Positions 34,261 through 41,881 of a stretch of DNA of 64,000 nt are shown in pieces (within the stretch, counting starts at the first letter, position 1; every line of letters starts with the position of its first letter). Position numbers and translations under genes: made by a program. Under the pieces are notes generated by a model. It made no database searches, was not told where the DNA came from, and was given only the letters and a program-made list of their open reading frames with translations. The DNA is taken from NCBI RefSeq assembly GCF_019312595.1, contig NZ_JAHWDQ010000003.1:124001-188000 (forward strand), read 5' to 3'. This DNA comes from Zhongshania aquimaris. GTDB lineage: Bacteria; Pseudomonadota; Gammaproteobacteria; Pseudomonadales; Spongiibacteraceae.

Positions 34261-35952
34261 ATGGGCGAATTCAACCACCGCAAATATCAGCCCGCGCCAC
34301 AAATCGCTATGCCTAACCGTCAGTGGCCCAACAACACGATCACCCAAACCCCGCAGTGGTGTTCGGTTGATTTACGAGATGGCAATCAGGCTTTGGTTGA
34401 GCCCATGAACGTGCAACAAAAACTCCGTATGTGGGACCTGCTAGTCAAACTTGGTTTCACCCAAATTGAAGTCGGCTTCCCCGCGGCATCACAGCCCGAC
34501 TTTGATTTTGTGAGAGCACTCATCGACGGCGACCGCATTCCAAGCAATGTCACTATTCAGGTACTGACTCAGGCACGCGAAGAACTGATTGCACGCAGCT
34601 ACCAAGCGCTGAAAGGCGCAAAGAATGCCATCGTGCACGTTTATAACTCCACCAGCCCGGTGCAGCGCGAGCGAGTATTTGGTCTAGACAAACAGGGCAT
34701 CGTCGACATCGCGGTGCAGGGTGCGAAGTGGGTGAAGGAATACGCAGCTCATCAGCCAGAGACAAATTGGTCATTTCAGTACTCACCAGAAAGTTTTAGC
34801 AGCACCGAGGTTGAATTTGCCGTTGAGATTAGCGACGCAGTGATTGCGGAATGGCGAGACAGCGGTAATCAAATCATCATCAATCTGCCAGCTACTGTCG
34901 AATGTGCCAGCCCCAATGTGTTCGCCGACCAAGTCGAGTGGTTCTGTAATAACACCCGGTACCGTAAAGATATTACCGTGTGCGTACACACCCATAATGA
35001 TCGCGGCTGTGGCGTTGCCGCAGGTGAATTAGCGGTAATGGCCGGCGCAGACCGAGTTGAAGGTACCCTGCTTGGCAATGGCGAACGCACCGGCAATATG
35101 GATATTGTCACCATGGCAATGAATCTATACAGCCAAGGTGTCGACCCCGGACTGAATCTGGCGGATATGGACGAAATCATTGCAGTGGTCGAACACTGCA
35201 CAGCCATTCCGCTGCACCCGCGTCACCCCTATGCGGGCGAGCTGGTGTTTACCGCATTCTCTGGCAGCCACCAGGACGCCATCCGCAAATGCCTGAGCAA
35301 ACAGCAGGACGACGAACATTGGCAAGTGGCCTACCTGCCGATTGACCCCGCCGATTTGGGTCGCAGCTACGAAGCGGTCATTCGCATTAACAGCCAGTCT
35401 GGAAAAGGCGGCGTAAGCTGGGTGCTGGAAAACGACTACGGCCTGCAATTGCCGCGCTGGCTGCAAATCGATGCCAGTCGCATGGTGCAGGCGCGCGCAG
35501 AAGAGATTTCGGGCGAAGTGACGTCGGCGCAAATATGGGAATTGTTCGACGCTCACTATTTACAAGCGCACAAAAATATTCGCATTGAAAACTTTTCTGT
35601 GAGCCAGGACAACACAGAGAATGCAGGCCAAGATGTATTGAGTCTCAGCTTTAAGAATCAATCCGGCAGCACTGTTTTAAAAGGTCATGGCGACGGCGCC
35701 ATCAGCGCACTGGTTGATGCATGGCAAAATGAGTACGGCGACAAGATTGAGATCTTGGACTATCGCGAACACGCCTTGGGCAGCGGCACAGATTCCCAGG
35801 CTATCGCCTATGTTCATTTATCGATTAACAACCAACGCTATATCGGCATAGCAAAACATCGCGATGTAATTTCGGCCTCGTTGCAAGCAGTGCTCAATGC
35901 TTCGGTGCAGGCTGCATCTAATAGTGCAGAAGCCGAACGGTTAGCAAGTTAG
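34261..35952 (+). CDS. leuA: 2-isopropylmalate synthase, long form
   Basis: A 563-residue enzyme that condenses acetyl-CoA with 2-oxoisovalerate, the first committed step of leucine synthesis. The N-terminus DLRDGNQALVEPM, IEVGFPAASQPDFDFVRALI, the metal HTHNDRGCGVAAGEL (H-x-H) and NGERTGNMDIVTMAMNLYSQG are the HMGL-like TIM barrel; the last ~130 residues form the LeuA dimer/allosteric domain (GDGAISALVDAW, ISASLQAVLNA). Length matches the long leuA type of Pseudomonas and Corynebacterium rather than the E. coli type (523). Feedback inhibition by leucine is expected. Single gene with terminator at 35971. Confidence 0.95.
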   Translation: MGEFNHRKYQPAPQIAMPNRQWPNNTITQTPQWCSVDLRDGNQALVEPMNVQQKLRMWDLLVKLGFTQIEVGFPAASQPDFDFVRALIDGDRIPSNVTIQVLTQAREELIARSYQALKGAKNAIVHVYNSTSPVQRERVFGLDKQGIVDIAVQGAKWVKEYAAHQPETNWSFQYSPESFSSTEVEFAVEISDAVIAEWRDSGNQIIINLPATVECASPNVFADQVEWFCNNTRYRKDITVCVHTHNDRGCGVAAGELAVMAGADRVEGTLLGNGERTGNMDIVTMAMNLYSQGVDPGLNLADMDEIIAVVEHCTAIPLHPRHPYAGELVFTAFSGSHQDAIRKCLSKQQDDEHWQVAYLPIDPADLGRSYEAVIRINSQSGKGGVSWVLENDYGLQLPRWLQIDASRMVQARAEEISGEVTSAQIWELFDAHYLQAHKNIRIENFSVSQDNTENAGQDVLSLSFKNQSGSTVLKGHGDGAISALVDAWQNEYGDKIEILDYREHALGSGTDSQAIAYVHLSINNQRYIGIAKHRDVISASLQAVLNASVQAASNSAEAERLAS

Positions 35953-35970
35953 TTCACCCTGTAAAAACCA

Positions 35971-36006
35971 AAAAGCCGCACTGAATTTTCCAGTGTGGCT
36001 TTTTTT
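35971..36006. terminator. Bidirectional terminator between leuA and the sigma-factor gene
   Basis: AAAAGCCGCACTG pairs with CAGTGTGGCTTTT (one mismatch) around AATTTTC. T runs follow on the plus strand (36000-36006), and on the minus strand GGCTTTTTGG follows, so it can end both leuA and the sigma-factor operon. Confidence 0.85.
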
Positions 36007-36037
36007 ATAGCCATCACTAACCACCGCAAATTGGCAG

Positions 36038-36613
36038 TTAGTTTGTCAGACACTTATCTATATAGAATCGCAACTTGCGCTTGATTTGGCTCATAAATTC
36101 GCGGGTCGCACCGTAGCTTCGACCAAGCAGTTCCGACACAGCACGAAGATCTAATTCATCGTCCATTACCCATGACAAGGCTTGCGCTCCGTCTGGATGG
36201 TCGCGGCTGAAAGCTGACATTTGCCCTTCAATACAGGCCTTTAATCTGCCCTCATCGTAGCTGTCGTTGTCATAGTGTCCGGCGTCAACTACAGCATCAT
36301 CACCATCCACATACTCTGTTGATTTGTCTGAACTGCGATAGCGATCAGCCAGCTTAGATCGTACCACCGACCACACCCAGCCACGACCCTGCCCCATCGC
36401 TGTAAAGTTATCTGCACGGGCGATTAAGGATATAAAAATGTCGTGAAGAACATCTTCAGCCTCGTGTAATGGCACGCCCCGAAGTGTAAGGAATTGGGTC
36501 ATTTTTCCGGCAAAGGCTATGTAGAGCTGGGTAACGGCTCGTTTGCGGGTATCGCCACCTTGCTGCAGGTCAATAATAAGCGCATCGATATCCACGTTGC
36601 TTAAACTAGTCAT
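36038..36613 (-). CDS. ECF-like RNA polymerase sigma factor
   Basis: A 191-residue sigma-70 family protein: region 2 includes AEDVLHDIFISLIARADNFTAMGQGRGWVWSVVRSKLADRYR, and a region 4-like helix-turn-helix lies near LRAVSELLGRSYGATREFMSQIKRKLR. Region 3 is absent, as in ECF sigma factors. The HTH begins later and the linker is longer than usual. ATG 36613 overlaps the preceding membrane-protein stop by eight bases, and is preferred to a start 18 bases upstream. It is the last gene of a VWA-protein / membrane-protein / sigma operon. Confidence 0.8.
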   Translation of the reverse strand: MTSLSNVDIDALIIDLQQGGDTRKRAVTQLYIAFAGKMTQFLTLRGVPLHEAEDVLHDIFISLIARADNFTAMGQGRGWVWSVVRSKLADRYRSSDKSTEYVDGDDAVVDAGHYDNDSYDEGRLKACIEGQMSAFSRDHPDGAQALSWVMDDELDLRAVSELLGRSYGATREFMSQIKRKLRFYIDKCLTN

Positions 36614-37448
36614 CGCTAATAATGACCTCAATGTTAAGCTCTACGTCTATCGGCCACTCGCCATCCTTCGACGCCTCAGGCAGCTTCGCTAACCATTGTT
36701 CCTTTGCTGCTTCATCATAAAGAACAAGTATCCAAGAACCCTCTTCATCGCCTTTGCTTAGAGAAAGCACCTCTGGATTCAACTCCAATAACGCCTGCCA
36801 TTGAACTAGATTTAAAGTCAGCCTTACTGGATGCGCTGCATTCTCAGCCTCTGACGCCATATCCTCTATGAGCCTGGACTCTGCCATGTCTGCCGCAAAT
36901 CCCTGAGCGCGATATTCGCTTAGGTCTTTCTCTTTAGGCCGCGATGAGAGCGCCTGCGGCTTAGCCGGCGCTGCCATTGCAGCGGGTGATTCTTCCGCGC
37001 CTGCGCGGCCTGCAGTGTCGCTCTGCATCGTCGCTTCGCGCTCCTCGGCGATCATGGCGTTGCTAAATGCGGGCGATGCATTTTTAGTCGATTCAGCCTT
37101 GCTAAAGCGCGCTTCTGACTCTTGCAGTGCCGCTTCATGTAGCGGCTTATCAGTCACCGCATAGTTCAGAACCAGACTGACACCAACAAGCAATACCGCC
37201 GCGTAGCCAACAAATTGCAGGCGTTTAGAGCGAGGTATCGACCGGGATGGCGTGGCAGTTTCTTCGTAAAGGCCTTCGCTGGCAAGACGCTGATGCAATC
37301 GCTTAAGGGCGAGCTCGTCTGTTTGTTCAAGTGAATCCGCCGCCCGCAAACCCGAGCGAACAGCCTCCATAACCGCCCGCTCTTTTGGGGATTCACATGC
37401 GGCGGGGTCCGCCAGCCGCTTTAGCCAATATTCAATATCGTCTGTCAT
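36606..37448 (-). CDS. Single-pass membrane protein, possible anti-sigma factor
   Basis: A 280-residue protein: cytoplasmic N-terminus (YWLKRLADPAACESPKERAVMEAV), one membrane helix near residues 75-95 (LQFVGYAAVLLVGVSLVLNYA), a long low-complexity Ala/Glu-rich linker and a beta-rich C-terminal domain (VRLTLNLVQWQALLELN, EGSWILVLYDEAAKEQWLA). The placement between a VWA gene and an ECF-like sigma gene, with overlapping stop and start codons, suggests a transmembrane anti-sigma. No zinc anti-sigma (H-x3-C-x2-C) motif is seen, so that role is inference. Confidence 0.6.
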   Translation of the reverse strand: MTDDIEYWLKRLADPAACESPKERAVMEAVRSGLRAADSLEQTDELALKRLHQRLASEGLYEETATPSRSIPRSKRLQFVGYAAVLLVGVSLVLNYAVTDKPLHEAALQESEARFSKAESTKNASPAFSNAMIAEEREATMQSDTAGRAGAEESPAAMAAPAKPQALSSRPKEKDLSEYRAQGFAADMAESRLIEDMASEAENAAHPVRLTLNLVQWQALLELNPEVLSLSKGDEEGSWILVLYDEAAKEQWLAKLPEASKDGEWPIDVELNIEVIISDD

Positions 37449-39217
37449 TACTCTTGCGCCAGCACCATAGGAGTGAGTCGTTCAATCAGTTGAATAAATT
37501 CTGCACGCTTAGCGTCAGCCTGTTTAAATGTGACCGCCTTGGCACGGTGCAAAACACTTTGCAGACTTGACGATCCCACATGCTCAGACTCAGATAATAG
37601 CAGACTCAATTCAGCCACCGCAGACGCCCACTGTAAGTCGGCGCTCGCCGCCTCGATCGCTTTGGCTTTGGTGGTCATCAGGTGATCAAATTCAATTCCT
37701 TTGTCACCGTCGGGCTGCTTGTAGCGCAACTTCACATAAGCCAGCTCCATGGCCTTACTCCCGGCTGGGACACTGGTTTGATAGCGGCGTTCAATATCAG
37801 GCGTCTCACTGGTGCCTGCGGGGATAATCTCGTAAAGTGCGACCACCGAGTGTCCGGCGCCAATTTCGCCAGAGTCCTTTTTATCGTCCCGGAAGTCTTC
37901 CGCATTCATCACCCGCGATTCATAGCCCAGCAAACGATACTGCGCAACCGCAGCGGGATTAAATTCAATCTGTACTTTGACATCTTTGGCCGCAATATGC
38001 AGAGTCCGAGTTAACTCCGACTCAAATAGCCGCTGCGCCTCTATGTCGGAATCCAAATAATGCGCTACACCGTTGCCAGCCTCGGCGAGCACCTGCATCT
38101 TAGCGTCTTGGTAATTGCCGCTGCCCATGCCAATCACACTTAGAAAAACCCCACTTTCGCGCTGTTTTTTAATCATCGACTTCAGCTCACCGTCGCCGCT
38201 CACTCCGACGTTAAAATCACCATCGGTGGCCAATATAACGAGATTAGTGACGTTTTTATCATACTGCTTGCGGGCAACATCATAGGCCAACTGGATGCCT
38301 GCACCGCCAGCTGTAGATCCGCCCGCACTAAGACTAGCCAGAGCTTGATGAATTCGCTCACTCTCCGTTACAGGTGTTGGTGGCAACACCAATCCCGCGC
38401 TGCCCGCGTAAGTCACTATCGCAACCTGATCCTGGGGTTTTAGGTTTGCCAGTAATGTTTGAAAACTGCGAATCAACAGCGGCAATTTATCACTGCTATT
38501 CATTGATCCTGATGTGTCCAACAAGAAGGTAATCCGTGCGCCTTTATCACTGCTTGCGGTCACATCGCTGGCTTTTACACCGATCATTGCGAGACGATGC
38601 TTCGGGTTCCAGGGCGCAACGGCGTAATCAGACATAACAGATATCGGATGGCCATCACTGGGCTGGGGGAAGTTATAGTCAAAATAATTGACCATTTCCT
38701 CTAAACGCACACTTGATGGTAGCGGCACGCCACCTTGATTGATTTGGCGGCGAACATTTGAATAGCTCGCTGAATCCACCTCTAAGCCAAAAGTCGATAA
38801 TGGCGACAGCGCAACGGATAGAAATCGATTCTCATTCCTAGCGCTATAGTTTTCACGATCAAGCGGCGGGGGCTGTGGAGCAAAACTGGACGCAATCATC
38901 ATGGATGCCGCCATGCCTGAAACAAATTTACGTTGCTCATTCACTCGGCGCTTCTCTGACTCAGCGACCGATCTGTCGCCAGCGGCCGCCTTCGGGGCTG
39001 CAGTCTTGATAAATTTATGCTGAGGGTGTGGAGGGTTGGTAACAGATTGGCGGCTAGCGTAATCCTGAGACGCCGTGGTATCGACTTCATTTATGGCATG
39101 CCCTTGGGGCAGACCGGTGCTGGTTGTTTCCGTAGATATGAGTTTTTCGGAAGTCTCAAACACATAGAATGAGACCGCAATGACGAGAAAAAGGCAAAGG
39201 CTGATAATATAACGCAT
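37448..39217 (-). CDS. VWA domain protein (YfbK-like)
   Basis: A 589-residue protein with an N-terminal membrane anchor or signal (YIISLCLFLVIAVSFYVFE), a Gln/Pro-rich linker, an N-terminal DUF3520/vWA-associated region (LSTFGLEVDSASYSNVRRQI), and a VWA domain whose MIDAS motif is FLLDTSGSMNSSDKLPLL (D-x-S-x-S). The C-terminal region (PAGSKAMELAYVKLRYKQPDG) resembles DUF3520. YfbK-like proteins bind divalent metal in the periplasm, often linked to sigma or anti-sigma genes; ligand unknown. The stop codon overlaps the next gene's start by one base (TAATG). First gene of the three-gene operon; ribosome site GGAGAG. Confidence 0.85.
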   Translation of the reverse strand: MRYIISLCLFLVIAVSFYVFETSEKLISTETTSTGLPQGHAINEVDTTASQDYASRQSVTNPPHPQHKFIKTAAPKAAAGDRSVAESEKRRVNEQRKFVSGMAASMMIASSFAPQPPPLDRENYSARNENRFLSVALSPLSTFGLEVDSASYSNVRRQINQGGVPLPSSVRLEEMVNYFDYNFPQPSDGHPISVMSDYAVAPWNPKHRLAMIGVKASDVTASSDKGARITFLLDTSGSMNSSDKLPLLIRSFQTLLANLKPQDQVAIVTYAGSAGLVLPPTPVTESERIHQALASLSAGGSTAGGAGIQLAYDVARKQYDKNVTNLVILATDGDFNVGVSGDGELKSMIKKQRESGVFLSVIGMGSGNYQDAKMQVLAEAGNGVAHYLDSDIEAQRLFESELTRTLHIAAKDVKVQIEFNPAAVAQYRLLGYESRVMNAEDFRDDKKDSGEIGAGHSVVALYEIIPAGTSETPDIERRYQTSVPAGSKAMELAYVKLRYKQPDGDKGIEFDHLMTTKAKAIEAASADLQWASAVAELSLLLSESEHVGSSSLQSVLHRAKAVTFKQADAKRAEFIQLIERLTPMVLAQE

Positions 39218-39327
39218 GGTTGCTCTCCGTTGTTTATTGCTGCTGTCATAGCTATAAACGCAGCGGAGATAGGAATGTCAGGGTGGGGTGATAAATTTTT
39301 TTATTTTATTTGCACCGAGCTAAAATC

Positions 39328-40095
39328 TCAGTCTTCCAAGGCCTTAGAATTTGGCTGACGCGAACCGCGCGGCGGTACCGCTGCAGCCGTTATTCTTCGC
39401 GTGTGTTCCAGCATCGAGGCATCGCCGATCTTGCCGTGTCCTGGTACCACAATTTTGGCGTCACCATATTTAGACTGAACATTCGCTACCGAATGTGACC
39501 ATTCGCTAATCACCGCATCACCAGTATTGCCAAGACTCTCTGTCTCCTGCGGTCGTATCAAACAGCCTCCAAAAAGAATCTGCTGATCTGCCAGCCAAAC
39601 AACTACGTTGTCCTGCGAATGCCCTCCTCCAGGGTAGAAAATTTGGATTTGGTCCTCCACCAGCCAATAGTTATCGCTATCGAATTCGTTTACAGCCTGT
39701 GGTTTAGCAGATGCTTTGAGAAGTTGATTAGTCAAGGTAGAGGCGTAGGTCGGAATAGATTTCGAATTTAAAAATTCGATCCCCGCCGCACGGTCTACGT
39801 GAAAGTGAGTTGAAATACTGCCCTTCACAGTAAAACCACGGGCGGTAATCCAATCTAATAATTTTTCCGTGTCTTCTGCAGACCACGGTGTATCGACAAG
39901 GTAGGCGTCTTTCCCGACAAGAACGACAAGCCCATTGGAATCAACCAAACCAAATCCTTCGTAAACCTGAAAGGAGGTATGAAGGTAAACACCATCGCTA
40001 AGTTGCTGTATTTTTAGGGCTGGGAGTTCCTCTTTCGCAGCAACAGGATGAATTGAAATCAAAATGAATAGCAACGCACCTAAAACATTTCTCAT
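39328..40095 (-). CDS. Subclass B1 metallo-beta-lactamase, IMP-like
   Basis: A 255-residue secreted zinc enzyme with signal peptide (cut near A20). All six B1 ligands are present: H97, H99 and H159 for Zn1 (STHFHVDR, GGGHSQDN), and D101, C178 and H220 for Zn2 (HVDRA, FGGCLI, VPGHGKIGD). Stretches such as GLVVLVGKDAYLVDTPW, SKSIPTYAS and DNVVVWLADQQILFGGC look very close to IMP enzymes (from memory: SRSIPTYAS, DNVVVWLPERKILFGGC). R102 follows D101 where IMP has serine. It should hydrolyse carbapenems and other beta-lactams. No integron, IS or resistance cassette is nearby. Single gene between two operons. Confidence 0.9.
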   Translation of the reverse strand: MRNVLGALLFILISIHPVAAKEELPALKIQQLSDGVYLHTSFQVYEGFGLVDSNGLVVLVGKDAYLVDTPWSAEDTEKLLDWITARGFTVKGSISTHFHVDRAAGIEFLNSKSIPTYASTLTNQLLKASAKPQAVNEFDSDNYWLVEDQIQIFYPGGGHSQDNVVVWLADQQILFGGCLIRPQETESLGNTGDAVISEWSHSVANVQSKYGDAKIVVPGHGKIGDASMLEHTRRITAAAVPPRGSRQPNSKALED

Positions 40096-40125
40096 CGAAT
40101 TTTCAAATCCTTGGAAAGCATTCTG

Positions 40126-40992
40126 CTATAAAGTAAATCTAGTATTCAAAACCCGAATTTGCTCAGCAATATCTCGACTCGTTTCAGCGGTCTTCATTAG
40201 CCCACTTGACCACTGTACCGCATACCATAGTACGGTTAAATAACCGTAAATTACCCGCCAATGGGTTAATCGCTGCAAGTCATCGGCGCTCACCGGCCTT
40301 GCCAAATACTCAGCCAACAATGCGTGCTGTTGCGGCTCATCAAGGCCATGGCCCTCTACTATCACCGCAAGATCATAAAAGGGATCACCCATCGCGGCGT
40401 ATTCCCAATCGATGGCGTACAAGCGACCACCATCAGTGGCGATAAGATTTTCCAACAACAGATCGTTGTGACAAACACAGAGAGCAGCGCCAAAGGACTT
40501 GGCGCCCTCAATATGTTCGGCAACGCGCCCTGTCAACGCGCTTAAATCTGAGGAAAATACCGCCTCTTCATCAATGGCGCGCCAATAACTTGTAGCCTTG
40601 TGCCCAATATCTAAATAACTATCGACGGCCGGAAGCTGATGAACCCTTGCCAGTAATCTCGCCAGCACGGACAGTCCCGCATCGTCCGCACGCCAGTGTT
40701 TACCAACAACATAGTGGCTTACCATATACTGGTAATCTGCATCGTAGTGGATGAGTGGCGCGCAAAGTCCTTCACTGTCGGCAAGACCAAGTACCTGTGC
40801 CTCGGTCTGGCGATTTAAATTTAATTCCGCGCTGATGGCAGAGTTTTTACGCAGTACGAACAGTGCATCGCCTGCCGATATTAAATAGCTTTTATTGGTT
40901 AGGCCGCCTAATAAGGGCCGGATTAATTCGGGCTTAGAGTCGCTCCATAGCGACCAATCGGCGGGTATGATGTCTGTCCTTGGCGTCGTCAT
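40126..40992 (-). CDS. Phosphotransferase, probable thiamine kinase
   Basis: A 288-residue APH-fold kinase with the catalytic motif VCHNDLLLENL (Brenner H-x-D-x4-N) and the metal motif YAIDWEYAAMGDPFYDLA (D-W-E). The family includes choline, ethanolamine and thiamine kinases. Here context decides: it follows pnuT by two bases in a TPP-riboswitch operon, so thiamine kinase (ThiK-like, making thiamine phosphate from imported thiamine) is likely. Enzymatic specificity is inference. Last gene of the operon. Confidence 0.82.
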   Translation of the reverse strand: MTTPRTDIIPADWSLWSDSKPELIRPLLGGLTNKSYLISAGDALFVLRKNSAISAELNLNRQTEAQVLGLADSEGLCAPLIHYDADYQYMVSHYVVGKHWRADDAGLSVLARLLARVHQLPAVDSYLDIGHKATSYWRAIDEEAVFSSDLSALTGRVAEHIEGAKSFGAALCVCHNDLLLENLIATDGGRLYAIDWEYAAMGDPFYDLAVIVEGHGLDEPQQHALLAEYLARPVSADDLQRLTHWRVIYGYLTVLWYAVQWSSGLMKTAETSRDIAEQIRVLNTRFTL

Positions 40993-40994
40993 AA

Positions 40995-41615
40995 CTAGCT
41001 TGTTGCGACCTGCTCACGCTCGAATATCGCCCGCCATTGAAAGAAACCAATAACCACTAGAACAACGTAAAATACAAACAGCAAGGCTGTAAGGTACAGG
41101 CCACGATCTATATACAAATACACCGAGGCACCATCAATCACAATCCAATAAATCCAATTCTCCAACACCTTGCGTGTCACCATATAGGTGGTTATCACAG
41201 CGCCCCAGGTAGTAAAGGAATCCAAATACGGCAACTCGGCGTGGGTGTTGTTGGCGAGCACATAACCAAACACCAGCGTTAACACGCCTACTGCGTTAAA
41301 AACCAGCAGATGGGTTCGCAACGACCAACAGTGAATTCGCAACTCGTGCTCCTCACTACCTTTACGCCACTGCCACCAGCCATACACTGCCATCGCCAAA
41401 TAGAAAATCTGCAGAGCAGACTCCATTAGTAAGCTCACATCCCAAAACAGAAAAATGTAAATTGAGGTGCTAATAAACGCGGCATACCAGCAAAGGCTGT
41501 TTTCCCGCATAGCAAGTATCAGATAGGCAAGAGCCAGCGCTACCGCGCCAAGCTCCCACCAGGACATGGCCGCGAGCGCACCCGTTATCGCACTCGCAAA
41601 CTGCTCGTCAAACAT
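40995..41615 (-). CDS. pnuT: PnuT/PnuC family thiamine transporter
   Basis: A 206-residue inner-membrane protein with about seven hydrophobic segments and the PnuC-family pattern (FISTSIYIFLFWDVSLLMES, then AVYGWWQWRKG). PnuC-type facilitators import nicotinamide riboside, riboflavin (PnuX) or thiamine (PnuT). The TPP riboswitch and thiamine-gene neighbours argue for PnuT. Its ATG overlaps the thiamine-binding gene stop by eight bases (ATGTTTGA). Trapping by phosphorylation from the next gene's kinase would drive net uptake. Confidence 0.9.
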   Translation of the reverse strand: MFDEQFASAITGALAAMSWWELGAVALALAYLILAMRENSLCWYAAFISTSIYIFLFWDVSLLMESALQIFYLAMAVYGWWQWRKGSEEHELRIHCWSLRTHLLVFNAVGVLTLVFGYVLANNTHAELPYLDSFTTWGAVITTYMVTRKVLENWIYWIVIDGASVYLYIDRGLYLTALLFVFYVVLVVIGFFQWRAIFEREQVATS

Positions 41616-41871
41616 CGCTGGCCACTGGGCTTAAATCGCCATCGATAAACTTGCAGACAAAAATAGCGCGGCCAAATTGTTCGTAAGACAAACGTATTTC
41701 TTTTTTTAATACATCCATAACCGCGTCGTAATCACCAAACACCTGCGTGCTCATGGTATTGGTCAACACCTGCAAAGCCGGATGGGTATTCAGGCGATCA
41801 ATAAAATTCTGGATCGCGGGAATAAATTCATCTTTAAGCGGGTACATGCTTATTTCAACAGAAAGCTTCAT
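41608..41871 (-). CDS. YkoF/MTH1187-like thiamine-binding protein
   Basis: An 87-residue protein starting MKLSVEISMYPLKDEFIP, with a small beta-alpha-beta fold typical of the thiamine-binding YkoF/MTH1187 superfamily (VLTNTMSTQVFGDYDAVMDVL). It lacks a signal peptide and would hold thiamine or HMP in the cytoplasm. I start at ATG 41871, which has AAGGAGG eight bases upstream; upstream in-frame starts lie inside the receptor gene. It is second in the operon and overlaps pnuT. Confidence 0.85.
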   Translation of the reverse strand: MKLSVEISMYPLKDEFIPAIQNFIDRLNTHPALQVLTNTMSTQVFGDYDAVMDVLKKEIRLSYEQFGRAIFVCKFIDGDLSPVASDV

Positions 41872-41881
41872 GTCATCCTCC

